Assembly: GCA_030671095.1 (NCBI GenBank)
Contig: DAOVAK010000256.1
Coordinates: 1-5,078, forward strand
Reading direction: 5' to 3'
Source of the DNA: Deltaproteobacteria bacterium
Lineage (GTDB): Bacteria > Desulfobacterota > DSM-4660 > Desulfatiglandales > HGW-15
Length of the DNA stretch: 5,078 bases
In this document: one piece after another, positions 1-5,078 of the stretch
Layout of the letters: every line of letters starts with the position of its first letter
Position numbering within the stretch: position 1 is the stretch's first letter
Translations under genes and position numbers: made by a program
Notes under the pieces: generated by a model
Told to the model about the DNA's origin: nothing
Seen by the model: only the letters and a program-made list of their open reading frames with translations
The model's database searches: none

Positions 1-1017
1 CAGCCTATGAAGGTGATAGGCGCCTATGCCATTGCTATGGGGTTGAGTGCCTCTCAGGTTGCAGCTTCAGGGGCTTTGATTGGCCTCTTCCTCCTGATCA
101 TTGGAGGGACTGGTGCCGTCACTTTTATCGGCAAATACACACCGAAGGCTGTTGTCAGAGGTGTGCAACTTTCAACAGGGACCCTGTTGGTGACGCAGGG
201 CGTAAAATTCATGGTGGGCACCTCAAAATTCCAACTGCTTCGAGAAGCAGCCGAACCCCATCTGAGTTTGCAGAGCCTGGGGCCAGTCCCCATTGGTATC
301 GTTATCGGAATTGCTGGTGGTGTTTTGACACTCCTGTTGCTGGACAACAAGAGATTCCCTGCAGGCCTCTTGATCGTTTTGGGGGGTCTCGTTATGGGCT
401 TGATCCTTGGAACCCATGAAGGATTTGGCAGTTTTAAGCTGGGACTATACATCCCTAAGACTTTGCCCTTCGGTATGCCCAGCAGCATCGATTTCTCATT
501 CGCTCTGCTCGTTCTCGTCCTTCCACAAATCCCCATGACACTAGGGAATGCCGTCATCGCAAACGCCGATCTATCTAGAGAATACTTTGAGGCAGATTCA
601 AAAAGGGTGACTTATCGGGCTCTGTGCATGAGCCAGGGTCTGGCCAATCTCTTGAGCTTCTTGGTGGGTGGAATGCCCATGTGCCACGGTGCCGGAGGAT
701 TGGCAGCCCACTATCGCTTCGGAGCCCGCACAGCGGGATCCAATCTCATGATAGGATTGGTCTTTGTTGTACTCGCCCTTTTCCTGGGTATCCACTCTTT
801 GGCCGTGGTTTATCTCCTACCCATGTCGGTTCTGGGCGTGTTACTGGTTTTCGCCGGTGCTCAGCTTGCACTGACCATCATTGACCTGAAGGACAGGAAG
901 GGATTGTTTGTTGCGTTGGTGATGTTGGGGATTACACTTGCGACGAATCTGGCCGTCGGTTTTGTGGTGGGTATTGCACTGGCTTATGCCCTCAAATCTG
1001 AGAGACTTACCGTCTGA
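1..1017 (+). CDS. MOT1-type molybdate/sulfate transporter (SulP-related), 5' partial
   Basis: This is an integral membrane carrier that probably imports molybdate or a similar oxyanion across the inner membrane. The frame is open from base 1, where it reads Q-P-M-K-V-I-G-A-Y; in MOT1 proteins this lies inside a conserved P-x-Q-P-M-K motif, so the ATG at 7 is internal and the true start is left of the window. Counting that Met as 1, the second family motif PQIPMTLGNAVIA is at 173-185. A GGMPMCHGAGGL segment followed by HYRFGAR is at 221-241, also typical of MOT1. About eight to ten hydrophobic segments span the 336 residues, and the C-terminus is intact at TGA 1015-1017. No STAS domain follows, which fits MOT1 rather than classical SulP sulfate permeases. 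It converges with the regulator gene on the other strand. The family call is firm; molybdate, tungstate or sulfate as substrate is inferred from the family and from the neighbouring tungstate ABC genes. Confidence 0.85.
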   Translation, partial: QPMKVIGAYAIAMGLSASQVAASGALIGLFLLIIGGTGAVTFIGKYTPKAVVRGVQLSTGTLLVTQGVKFMVGTSKFQLLREAAEPHLSLQSLGPVPIGIVIGIAGGVLTLLLLDNKRFPAGLLIVLGGLVMGLILGTHEGFGSFKLGLYIPKTLPFGMPSSIDFSFALLVLVLPQIPMTLGNAVIANADLSREYFEADSKRVTYRALCMSQGLANLLSFLVGGMPMCHGAGGLAAHYRFGARTAGSNLMIGLVFVVLALFLGIHSLAVVYLLPMSVLGVLLVFAGAQLALTIIDLKDRKGLFVALVMLGITLATNLAVGFVVGIALAYALKSERLTV

Positions 1018-1053
1018 CGCTATGCGCATGGAGACCGTGTCATAATGTCATTG

Positions 1054-1157
1054 CTCGCCCGGTTAAATGGAGGCCGAATGATGTGCTACAGGCCTTCGCC
1101 CTGCTCTTCGTTCTTGTGACGAGAGCTAGTCATTTCAAATGTATTTACCTGGGCGAG
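1054..1157. repeat. 104-bp segment bounded by imperfect 15-bp inverted repeats
   Basis: The left arm at 1054-1068 (CTCGCCCGGTTAAAT) and the right arm at 1143-1157 (ATTTACCTGGGCGAG) are reverse complements at 13 of 15 positions, with the outer seven bases perfect. The left arm directly follows TGTCATTG and the right arm is followed by GGAGTGAAACGACCGAAGCAATCTC. Those flanks resemble the two halves of a common bacterial intergenic repeat of the form TGTCATTGCGAG...GAAGCAATCTC. The segment may therefore be a small insertion inside an older repeat. The arms and spacing are seen directly; insertion is inference. Confidence 0.4.
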
Positions 1158-1174
1158 GGAGTGAAACGACCGAA

Positions 1175-1275
1175 GCAATCTCATAGAGTATCGAAAACAA
1201 AGAGATTGCCGCGCTAGTTTACCCTGAGGAACTCGAAGGGCTCGCAATGACCAAAAGGGATTGCGACACAGTTCC
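1175..1275. repeat. Tandem palindromes with ATTGC/GCAAT cores
   Basis: GCAATCTC at 1175-1182 pairs perfectly with GAGATTGC at 1202-1209 around a 19-nt loop. A second structure follows: GGAACT at 1228-1233 pairs with AGTTCC at 1270-1275, and inside it CGCAAT at 1243-1248 pairs with ATTGCG at 1260-1265. The CTCGCAATGACC string at 1241-1252 resembles the ends of dispersed palindromic units that are frequent between genes in Desulfobacterota and some other anaerobes. This family resemblance is from memory and was not tested by a search. Confidence 0.5.
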
Positions 1276-1341
1276 AAAGCGCCCGGCGGAAAGCGCAGAT
1301 GACTTATCTTTGGATCCACCTTCCGGACGGGGCTTTCTGGA

Positions 1342-1444
1342 GCCCGTCCTCTCCATCCTCCGCAGTAGCTTGTGCTACGGAGGACGGGCGCAGTAGCCTG
1401 TCGGAGCGAAGCGGAGATCCCGTTTGCGGGGCTACGGAGGATGG
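1342..1444. repeat. Nested GC-rich palindrome cluster (REP-like)
   Basis: Three inverted repeats share one left arm. GCCCGTCCT at 1342-1350 pairs with AGGACGGGC at 1381-1389. TCCTCCG at 1356-1362 plus TAGC at 1366-1369 pairs with GCTA at 1374-1377 plus CGGAGGA at 1378-1384, giving an 11-bp stem with a 3-nt bulge and a 4-nt loop. CCATCCTCCG at 1353-1362 also pairs perfectly with CGGAGGATGG at 1435-1444. The arms can therefore form alternative hairpins. The position just past the 3' end of the regulator gene suits a stabilising or terminating structure, but no T-run follows on either strand. It looks like a dispersed intergenic repeat. Confidence 0.6.
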
Positions 1445-1474
1445 AAAGGCGAGTGAAAATCTCATGGACTCTTA

Positions 1475-2395
1475 TCACGGGACCTCCTGGGGAAAGACCA
1501 TTTTCCCGCAAATCTTGAGGTCATATCCGTTAAGGTCTTTAGCCAGTTCCCTGAAAGCCTTATCATGGAGAAGTCCCAGAAAAAGCTGCACCCTCTTCTC
1601 AAAAAAGAGCTCTTTCGGGATGAGAAGATCAAATCGCTCCCAGCGGAGGGGAAGAAAGTCAAGATCTAATAGCTTGGCGACCGCCCGGATAGCCGGGCCT
1701 GCATGTGCCTTTCCGCTGAGTACTTCCAGTCCCACGTCTAAATGAGACGGCAACTCCTTATGGTAGCCCTCAATCCGGTCGCCTTCAATGCCGGCCTTTT
1801 CCAGTTCCCGGTCCAGGAGCAAGCGGGTCCCTGTTCCCAGAGGACGGTTGACAATCCGTATACCGGACCTACCGAGGTCTGCAATGCTCTGAAAATGCTT
1901 TGGATCCCCTTTTTGCAGCAGTATACCCTGCTCTCTGAGACTAAAATTGACCACGCCGGGCAGCTGCCCCAATTCTTCCTTTGCAAAAAGGAAATTATAC
2001 TCCGCTTCGTTGTCCTGGAGTAGATGACTGGTTGCGATGTGACAGAGGTTGTTCCTTAAGGCCCTTATGCCTCCCAGACTTCCCAAATTACAGAAGGCCG
2101 CCAAAAAATCCGGATAGAGACGGCTGAATAGGGAGATGGTCCTCTCCAGAAGAATATCATTGCTCCCACCGATAATCAAAAGTCGTTGACCAGGTTTGCC
2201 TCCCTTTTCCCCTTCAGGATAGTTGATGGTCTGGTTCTCCAGCCACTTCTCTACAAGATCTCGCGGGAATAACCACTTTCCAGTCACTTTGGTGGCTGGC
2301 AGACCCTTCTCGCTAATCAGGCTGTAGACCACCTTTTCATTGATATCCAGAAATTCAGCCACCTCACGGGTGTTGAGAAGGGTTTTCTTTTCCAT
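1475..2395 (-). CDS. HTH (excisionase-type) + PBP-like domain transcriptional regulator
   Basis: This is a 306-residue soluble one-component regulator. Residues 5-53 form an excisionase/MerR-like helix-turn-helix: LNTREVAEFLDI, a second helix through VVYSLI, the KWLFPRDLVEKWL wing and the closing helix. Residues about 70-290 resemble the PBP-like domain that is also found with MoeA-type molybdopterin proteins. Its landmarks are GGSND at 76-80, NRPLGTGTRLLLD at 183-195, SHLDVGLEVLSGKAHAG at 217-233 and LDFLPLRWERFDLLIPK at 245-261. This domain class is expected to bind a small ligand, here plausibly tungstate, molybdate or a cofactor intermediate. The ATG is preceded by the purine-rich string AAGGAAGGGGG (2407-2417). 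The gene follows tupC by 83 bases on the same strand, so it could be the last gene of the operon or have its own promoter. Domain assignment is strong; ligand, DNA target and activator or repressor role are inferred. Confidence 0.85.
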   Translation of the reverse strand: MEKKTLLNTREVAEFLDINEKVVYSLISEKGLPATKVTGKWLFPRDLVEKWLENQTINYPEGEKGGKPGQRLLIIGGSNDILLERTISLFSRLYPDFLAAFCNLGSLGGIRALRNNLCHIATSHLLQDNEAEYNFLFAKEELGQLPGVVNFSLREQGILLQKGDPKHFQSIADLGRSGIRIVNRPLGTGTRLLLDRELEKAGIEGDRIEGYHKELPSHLDVGLEVLSGKAHAGPAIRAVAKLLDLDFLPLRWERFDLLIPKELFFEKRVQLFLGLLHDKAFRELAKDLNGYDLKICGKMVFPQEVP

Positions 2396-2406
2396 AAGTC
2401 ATTTAT

Positions 2407-2417
2407 CCCCCTTCCTT
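2407..2417 (-). promoter_or_regulatory. Ribosome binding site of the HTH/PBP-like regulator
   Basis: On the minus strand the sequence AAGGAAGGGGG ends 11 nt before the chosen ATG (2395-2393), a slightly long spacing. An ATG closer to it, at 2402-2400, is in another frame and opens no continuing domain, whereas the chosen frame enters the HTH immediately. Confidence 0.6.
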
Positions 2418-2426
2418 GACGGATTA

Positions 2427-2442
2427 GATCATATCGTTGATC
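2427..2442. promoter_or_regulatory. Small palindrome upstream of the regulator, possible operator
   Basis: GATCA at 2427-2431 and TGATC at 2438-2442 form an inverted repeat with a 6-bp centre, within the 83-bp spacer between tupC and the regulator gene. It lies 32 bp upstream of the regulator start codon. A dyad here could be a binding site for autoregulation. The arms are only 5 bp, so chance occurrence is quite possible, and I found no clear -35/-10 pair beside it. Confidence 0.25.
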
Positions 2443-2478
2443 ATCTGTAAGTGATTGGTAAATTTGATGAGTACAACC

Positions 2479-3486
2479 TCAAAACACCTCTATTGACTCC
2501 TCCGGACAGCGCACCCGTACCCTCATCCCGATACGGATATCCAGATCGTCAAGCCTTTCTTTGGGAATAAGCGCACTGAGCATGATGCCCACATCCAGCA
2601 GGGCCCGAACCCGGCTGTTTTCATCGGTAAGCTGGATCAACTTTCCCGTAAATGCGTTTTTGGAGGACCGATCACCATCTCCCTGCCAGATTTCGATCCT
2701 CTCCGGATCGAGGGATATCCTTACTGGACCCGGCTTTCCCTTGTTCACATGCAGTTTCACACCACCTTGAAGGATGCAGGTTTTGTCCCCATTTTCATCC
2801 TCTTCGATAAAACCGCTAAAGATGTTTTCATAGGTTGACCGAGCGACCCTTCCTTCGAAAAGAAACACGGTCTTTTCGGCAAGTCGTGAAGCCTGAATCA
2901 TGTTATGGGTGGTGAAGATCACCGAGATATCCTTTTTCTGATTGATCTCCCCGATGATCCGTTCGATGACAATCTGATTTTCCACATCCACGTTTGCGGT
3001 AGGCTCATCCATCAATATGACTTCCGGAAAGCAGGCCAAGGCCCGCGCGATGGCCACTCTCTGGGTTTCACCCCCCGAAAGCCTGTGGGCCATGGCGTGC
3101 CGGAAGGAGAGCATACCCACCAGTTCGAGAAGTTCCTCGACCAAACGTTCTCTTTCAGTTTTCTCAATCTTGCGTATTCGCAAAGGGAAGGCCACGTTAT
3201 TGGCCACCGTGGAGGTGAATAGAATGGGCTGCTGCTGGACGAGGACGACTTTTCGCCGAAGATCAATCAGTTTTCCACCAGTAAAATCCACCCGGTTGCC
3301 TTTGAACCGGATCTCACCCGATGTGGGCAGCAAAATAAAGGTAAGGATCTTCAGAAGTGTTGTCTTACCCGCACCGTTGGGGCCCAACAGGCCTGTGACC
3401 TGGCCCTTTTCCAGAGTCAGATCTTCTATATCCAGCACAGTCCGGCCATCGTAGACCTTTTTCAGGCGTCTCAGTTCATAAAGCAT
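2479..3486 (-). CDS. tupC: Tungstate ABC transporter ATP-binding protein TupC
   Basis: This is the cytoplasmic ATPase that powers TupB. All nucleotide-binding motifs are intact in the 335 residues: Walker A GPNGAGKT at 35-42, Q-loop VQQQP at 83-87, signature LSGGE at 136-140 followed by TQRVAIARAL, Walker B VILMDE at 156-161 and the switch His at 194 in FTTHN. A D-loop-like ANVD follows Walker B. After the ATPase core (about 1-220), residues about 275-335 form a TOBE-like oxyanion-binding domain (NAFTGKLIQL, then VGIMLSALIP and GMRVRVRC), as in many molybdate and tungstate importers. The length suits an ATPase plus one TOBE unit. The start ATG has only a weak AGGG about 10 nt upstream. The nearest same-strand gene upstream is tupB, but 304 bp of palindromic noncoding DNA separate them, which is unusual for this operon. 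The tungstate rather than molybdate call rests on the linked tupA. Confidence 0.9.
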   Translation of the reverse strand: MLYELRRLKKVYDGRTVLDIEDLTLEKGQVTGLLGPNGAGKTTLLKILTFILLPTSGEIRFKGNRVDFTGGKLIDLRRKVVLVQQQPILFTSTVANNVAFPLRIRKIEKTERERLVEELLELVGMLSFRHAMAHRLSGGETQRVAIARALACFPEVILMDEPTANVDVENQIVIERIIGEINQKKDISVIFTTHNMIQASRLAEKTVFLFEGRVARSTYENIFSGFIEEDENGDKTCILQGGVKLHVNKGKPGPVRISLDPERIEIWQGDGDRSSKNAFTGKLIQLTDENSRVRALLDVGIMLSALIPKERLDDLDIRIGMRVRVRCPEESIEVF

Positions 3487-3541
3487 CTTTTTATACCCTA
3501 GTCTTGACGGCTTCGTAAAAAGTCCAACTGCCGTTCGACAT

Positions 3542-3557
3542 GCTCACGGCCCTGAGC
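3542..3557. repeat. Small hairpin inside the MITE-like element
   Basis: GCTCA at 3542-3546 pairs with TGAGC at 3553-3557 around a 6-nt loop. It is flanked by TTCG (3534-3537) and CGAA, allowing a longer imperfect stem. The TTCGACATGCTCA...GAGCAAAGCCGAAGGG context resembles a dispersed palindrome often seen between bacterial genes; this resemblance is from memory. Confidence 0.45.
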
Positions 3558-3591
3558 AAAGCCGAAGGGCTGCGTTACGCTTCATCCCCGC

Positions 3592-3614
3592 CCTGTTAGA
3601 TACGTTCTAACAGG
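3592..3614. repeat. Perfect 9-bp hairpin, with a third copy of its arm at 3678
   Basis: CCTGTTAGA at 3592-3600 and TCTAACAGG at 3606-3614 pair perfectly around the 5-nt loop TACGT. The arm recurs as TCTAACAGGG at 3678-3687, which also pairs with CCCTGTTAGA at 3591-3600 over 10 bp. Two mutually exclusive folds are therefore possible, a short hairpin or a long-range stem enclosing 77 nt. Confidence 0.6.
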
Positions 3615-3698
3615 TATTGGGGATATCAATTAGGTGATACCACATCTTAGAGAGTGGAGGCGTTGCAGTCGACATTATCTAACAGGGTAAATCATTGC

Positions 3699-3717
3699 GG
3701 CGTACTGTAAGTACGCC
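3699..3717. repeat. Perfect 7-bp hairpin inside the MITE-like element
   Basis: GGCGTAC at 3699-3705 pairs with GTACGCC at 3711-3717 around the loop TGTAA. There is no T-run after it on either strand, so it is not a canonical intrinsic terminator. Confidence 0.6.
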
Positions 3718-3790
3718 TCATTCCTCAAGATTCGCAAGCCTTGCATTTGGAGCTTTTTACTTTGCCGTCCCATTCTTGACTTTTTACGAG

Positions 3791-4483
3791 TTAATCAGTC
3801 TTGCCCTGGAAATAGTGGAATATGATGTTTATGCCAAAGCTGACGGCGAGCAGGACAATCCCCAGTGCCACACTCAGGACGAACTCTCCCTTATCATATT
3901 CAAGGGCCATTGCGGTGGTCATGTTCCGCGTGAATCCCTTGGCATTTCCACCAAGCATCATACTGATGCCCACCTCAGCAATAACCCGTCCAAAAGCCAT
4001 AATGACCGATGCCACGAGCCCAAAACGGGCCTCGCGGATCACCACCCATGCGGTCTGGAGCGCGTTTGCTCCCAACGTCAAGGCGGTCTCCCGGTAGCGC
4101 TCGTCAATACGGCTTACGGCAGAGATGGTGAAGGTGGTGACGATCGGAATGATCAGGATGACTTGGCCGATGATCATGGCCTCCTGGGTGTAAAGGAGAT
4201 CCATATGACCGAAGATCCCCCTTCTTGAAATGAAGGCATAGACAAAAAGGCCCACCGCCACCGTGGGAAGGGCGAGCAGGGTGTTGAGCACGGTAATGAG
4301 GAGCGCTTTCCCCCGAAACACCCTGAAGGTGATGAGGAATCCGGCGGGTATGCCGACCATGCTGGCAATGAGCGTCGATGTGGAACTCACCTTCAGGGAG
4401 ACACCAATGATTTCGAGCAGTTCGGGGTCCAGTGACCCTAAGAGCAGTATGGCCGATAAAAGGCTGTCGACGAAAAAGTCCAT
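3791..4483 (-). CDS. tupB: Tungstate ABC transporter permease TupB
   Basis: This is the inner-membrane channel of the tungstate importer. From the chosen ATG (4483-4481) it has 230 residues, a usual TupB length, beginning MDFFVDSLLSAILLLGSLDPE. Hydrophobic segments lie at about 22-42, 58-82, 100-122, 155-178 and 202-225. The cytoplasmic EAA loop that contacts the ATPase is visible at about 131-152, RETALTLGANALQTAWVVI, with its conserved Gly at 138. A TRNMTTAMALEYDKGEF stretch near 185-201 is typical of the family. The same frame stays open to an ATG at 4570, but that would add an Arg-rich, hydrophilic extension lying over the end of tupA, so I reject it. The chosen start is 16 bp past the tupA stop and lacks a good Shine-Dalgarno sequence, which suggests translational coupling to tupA. 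The stop codon abuts the MITE-like element downstream. Confidence 0.88.
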   Translation of the reverse strand: MDFFVDSLLSAILLLGSLDPELLEIIGVSLKVSSTSTLIASMVGIPAGFLITFRVFRGKALLITVLNTLLALPTVAVGLFVYAFISRRGIFGHMDLLYTQEAMIIGQVILIIPIVTTFTISAVSRIDERYRETALTLGANALQTAWVVIREARFGLVASVIMAFGRVIAEVGISMMLGGNAKGFTRNMTTAMALEYDKGEFVLSVALGIVLLAVSFGINIIFHYFQGKTD

Positions 4484-4499
4484 GGTTTCTGTTGGGTGC

Positions 4500-5078
4500 C
4501 TAGTCCGATTTGGCAACCGGTACGGCATCCGGGAAAAAGGCCTGCTCTCCTTGGATTTTGTAATTGGCAATCAGGGCCTGGGCCTTCGGGGAAACCAGCC
4601 ATTTTGCGAAGGTATCTGCCATTTCATACTTCACATGGGGGTATTTCTTTGGGTTGACGGGAATGACACCGTATGGATTAAAAAGGGCGGGATCACCCTC
4701 GTAAAGGATCTCAAGATCAAGACCCTGTTTGCGGCCGAACTTGTAACTCAGGAAGGTTCCCCGGTCAGCAAGGGTGTATGCCTGCTTTTCCTCCGCAAAG
4801 ACGAGGGTCTTACCCATACCCTGCCCGATGGAGAAATACCACTCGCCGACGCCACCGGGAGACACAAAAGAGACACTCGCCATTTTTCCCTTTTTAACAA
4901 TCTCTTTGGTCTCGGTTTTCAGGGGCAGTCCTGTCGCCTTCCAGAGGTCCTGTTCTTTGGTGTGGGTGCCGCTGTCATCCCCACGGGATATGAATTTGGC
5001 CTTTCTGTCAGCTATTTTTTTCAATGCAGCCGCTCCAACTTTCGTGCCCTTGATCCCAGCAGGATCGGAAGCAGGGCC
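4500..5078 (-). CDS. tupA: Tungstate-binding periplasmic protein TupA, 5' partial
   Basis: This is the periplasmic substrate-binding protein that captures tungstate for TupB/TupC. The frame is open to the window edge and gives 192 residues of the mature protein; the signal peptide and the N-terminal lobe with the usual TTTS-type anion-binding loop lie outside. Visible family landmarks, counted from the edge, are GPASDPAGIKG at 1-11, SRGDDSGTH at 31-39, followed by KEQDLW, then GEWYFSIGQGMGKTL, YTLADRGTFLSYK and NPYGVIPVNPKKYPHV. The SRGDDSGTH loop is one of the oxyanion-contacting regions in TupA-type proteins. A TTG at 5024 could be read as a start, but the conserved DPAGIKG stretch precedes it in the same frame, so translation clearly begins outside the window. 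The stop is TAG at 4502-4500, and tupB follows after 16 bp. The family call is strong; preference for tungstate over molybdate is from the family, not shown here. Confidence 0.92.
   Translation of the reverse strand, partial: GPASDPAGIKGTKVGAAALKKIADRKAKFISRGDDSGTHTKEQDLWKATGLPLKTETKEIVKKGKMASVSFVSPGGVGEWYFSIGQGMGKTLVFAEEKQAYTLADRGTFLSYKFGRKQGLDLEILYEGDPALFNPYGVIPVNPKKYPHVKYEMADTFAKWLVSPKAQALIANYKIQGEQAFFPDAVPVAKSD

Larger units (their letters stand above)
1018..1474. other. Noncoding interval between convergent genes, rich in inverted repeats
   Basis: These 457 bases lie between the 3' ends of the MOT1-type gene and the regulator gene. I see no credible gene. Open frames on both strands cross the area, but their products are rich in Arg, Ser and Pro, show no domain and run into the regulator gene antisense. 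Instead the interval holds three groups of palindromes, listed separately: 1054-1157, 1175-1275 and 1342-1444. I see no stem followed by a T-run on either strand, so any termination here would have to use the palindromes without a canonical U-tract, or Rho. Confidence 0.75.
3513..3789. mobile_element. MITE-like noncoding element with 12-bp terminal inverted repeats
   Basis: TCGTAAAAAGTC at 3513-3524 and GACTTTTTACGA at 3778-3789 are perfect reverse complements that bound a 277-bp segment without a gene. The interior holds several further hairpins (3542-3557, 3592-3614, 3699-3717) and repeats of the TCTAACAGG motif. The right end stops one base before the tupB stop codon as read on the plus strand, and the left end lies 26 bp from the tupC start. 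Small size, terminal inverted repeats, no transposase and a position inside an operon all fit a nonautonomous miniature transposable element. I see no clear target-site duplication. The alternative is a dispersed intergenic repeat that is no longer mobile. Confidence 0.6.
3487..3790. other. Noncoding gap between tupB and tupC, almost wholly filled by a MITE-like element
   Basis: No gene is supported here. A plus-strand open frame that begins at 3695 continues antisense through tupB and has no recognisable domain. The gap contains the inverted-repeat-bounded element described at 3513-3789; only about 26 bp next to the tupC start (holding its weak ribosome binding site) and 1 bp next to the tupB stop lie outside it. 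Confidence 0.8.

Noticed and set aside
7..9. ATG as the start of the MOT1-type gene
   Set aside because: It lies within the conserved Q-P-M-K motif, and the protein would lack its N-terminal membrane segments.
1018..1474. CRISPR array or intrinsic terminators in the repeat-rich gap
   Set aside because: The repeats are inverted and irregular, not evenly spaced direct repeats, and no stem is followed by a T-run.
1086..1511. 141-residue minus-strand open frame
   Set aside because: It runs across palindromic repeats and out of frame into the regulator's 3' end. The product is Arg/Ser/Pro-rich with no domain, typical of a frame opened by GC-rich repeats.
1299..1745. 148-residue plus-strand open frame
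   Set aside because: It is half repeat and half antisense to the regulator, with low-complexity Ser/Arg content and no ribosome binding site that I can see.
3490..3522. Promoter-like TTTACG-18-TATAAA on the minus strand before tupC
   Set aside because: The putative -10 is only 3 nt from the start codon, so transcription would begin at or inside the ATG. The match is likely chance A/T content from the element's end.
3695..4228. 177-residue plus-strand open frame
   Set aside because: It starts inside the MITE-like element and runs antisense through tupB. It has no recognisable domain, while the opposite strand encodes a clear permease.
4484..4570. Upstream ATG extending tupB by 29 residues
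   Set aside because: The extension is hydrophilic and Arg-rich, overlaps the end of tupA and is not expected in TupB. The ATG at 4483 gives the usual length and N-terminus.
5022..5024. TTG as the start of tupA
   Set aside because: Conserved TupA sequence (DPAGIKG) is encoded in the same frame before it, so this codon is an internal Leu.

Overview
The window looks like a bacterial chromosomal segment of moderate GC, most likely from a Desulfobacterota (deltaproteobacterial, sulfate-reducer-like) genome. The lineage is inferred from two things: intergenic palindromes of a style I associate with those genomes, and the pairing of a Tup-type tungstate transporter with a helix-turn-helix/PBP-like regulator. 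No rRNA or other phylogenetic marker is present to confirm it. The theme is uptake and sensing of tungstate or molybdate.

Layout: positions 1-1017 (+) hold the 3' part of a MOT1-type (SulP-related) molybdate transporter whose start lies left of the window. Positions 1018-1474 are noncoding and rich in inverted repeats, between two converging genes. The rest is one minus-strand array read from right to left: tupA (5078-4500, 5' part missing), tupB (4483-3791), a 304-bp noncoding gap filled by a MITE-like element with 12-bp terminal inverted repeats (3513-3789), tupC (3486-2479), an 83-bp spacer, and a HTH + PBP-like one-component regulator (2395-1475).

How the genes work together: TupA binds tungstate in the periplasm, TupB forms the membrane channel and TupC hydrolyses ATP and carries a C-terminal TOBE-like domain. 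The regulator probably senses the same oxyanion or a related cofactor metabolite and controls this array. The MOT1-type permease is a secondary carrier of similar oxyanions, so two unrelated import routes sit side by side. The imported metal would feed the pterin cofactor of tungsten or molybdenum enzymes such as formate dehydrogenases, none of which is in the window.

The most unusual points are the mobile-looking palindromic element separating tupB from tupC, the linked regulator as a candidate tungstate/molybdate sensor, and the layered palindromes between the converging genes. I found no CRISPR array, tRNA, rRNA, transposase gene or convincing intrinsic terminator.
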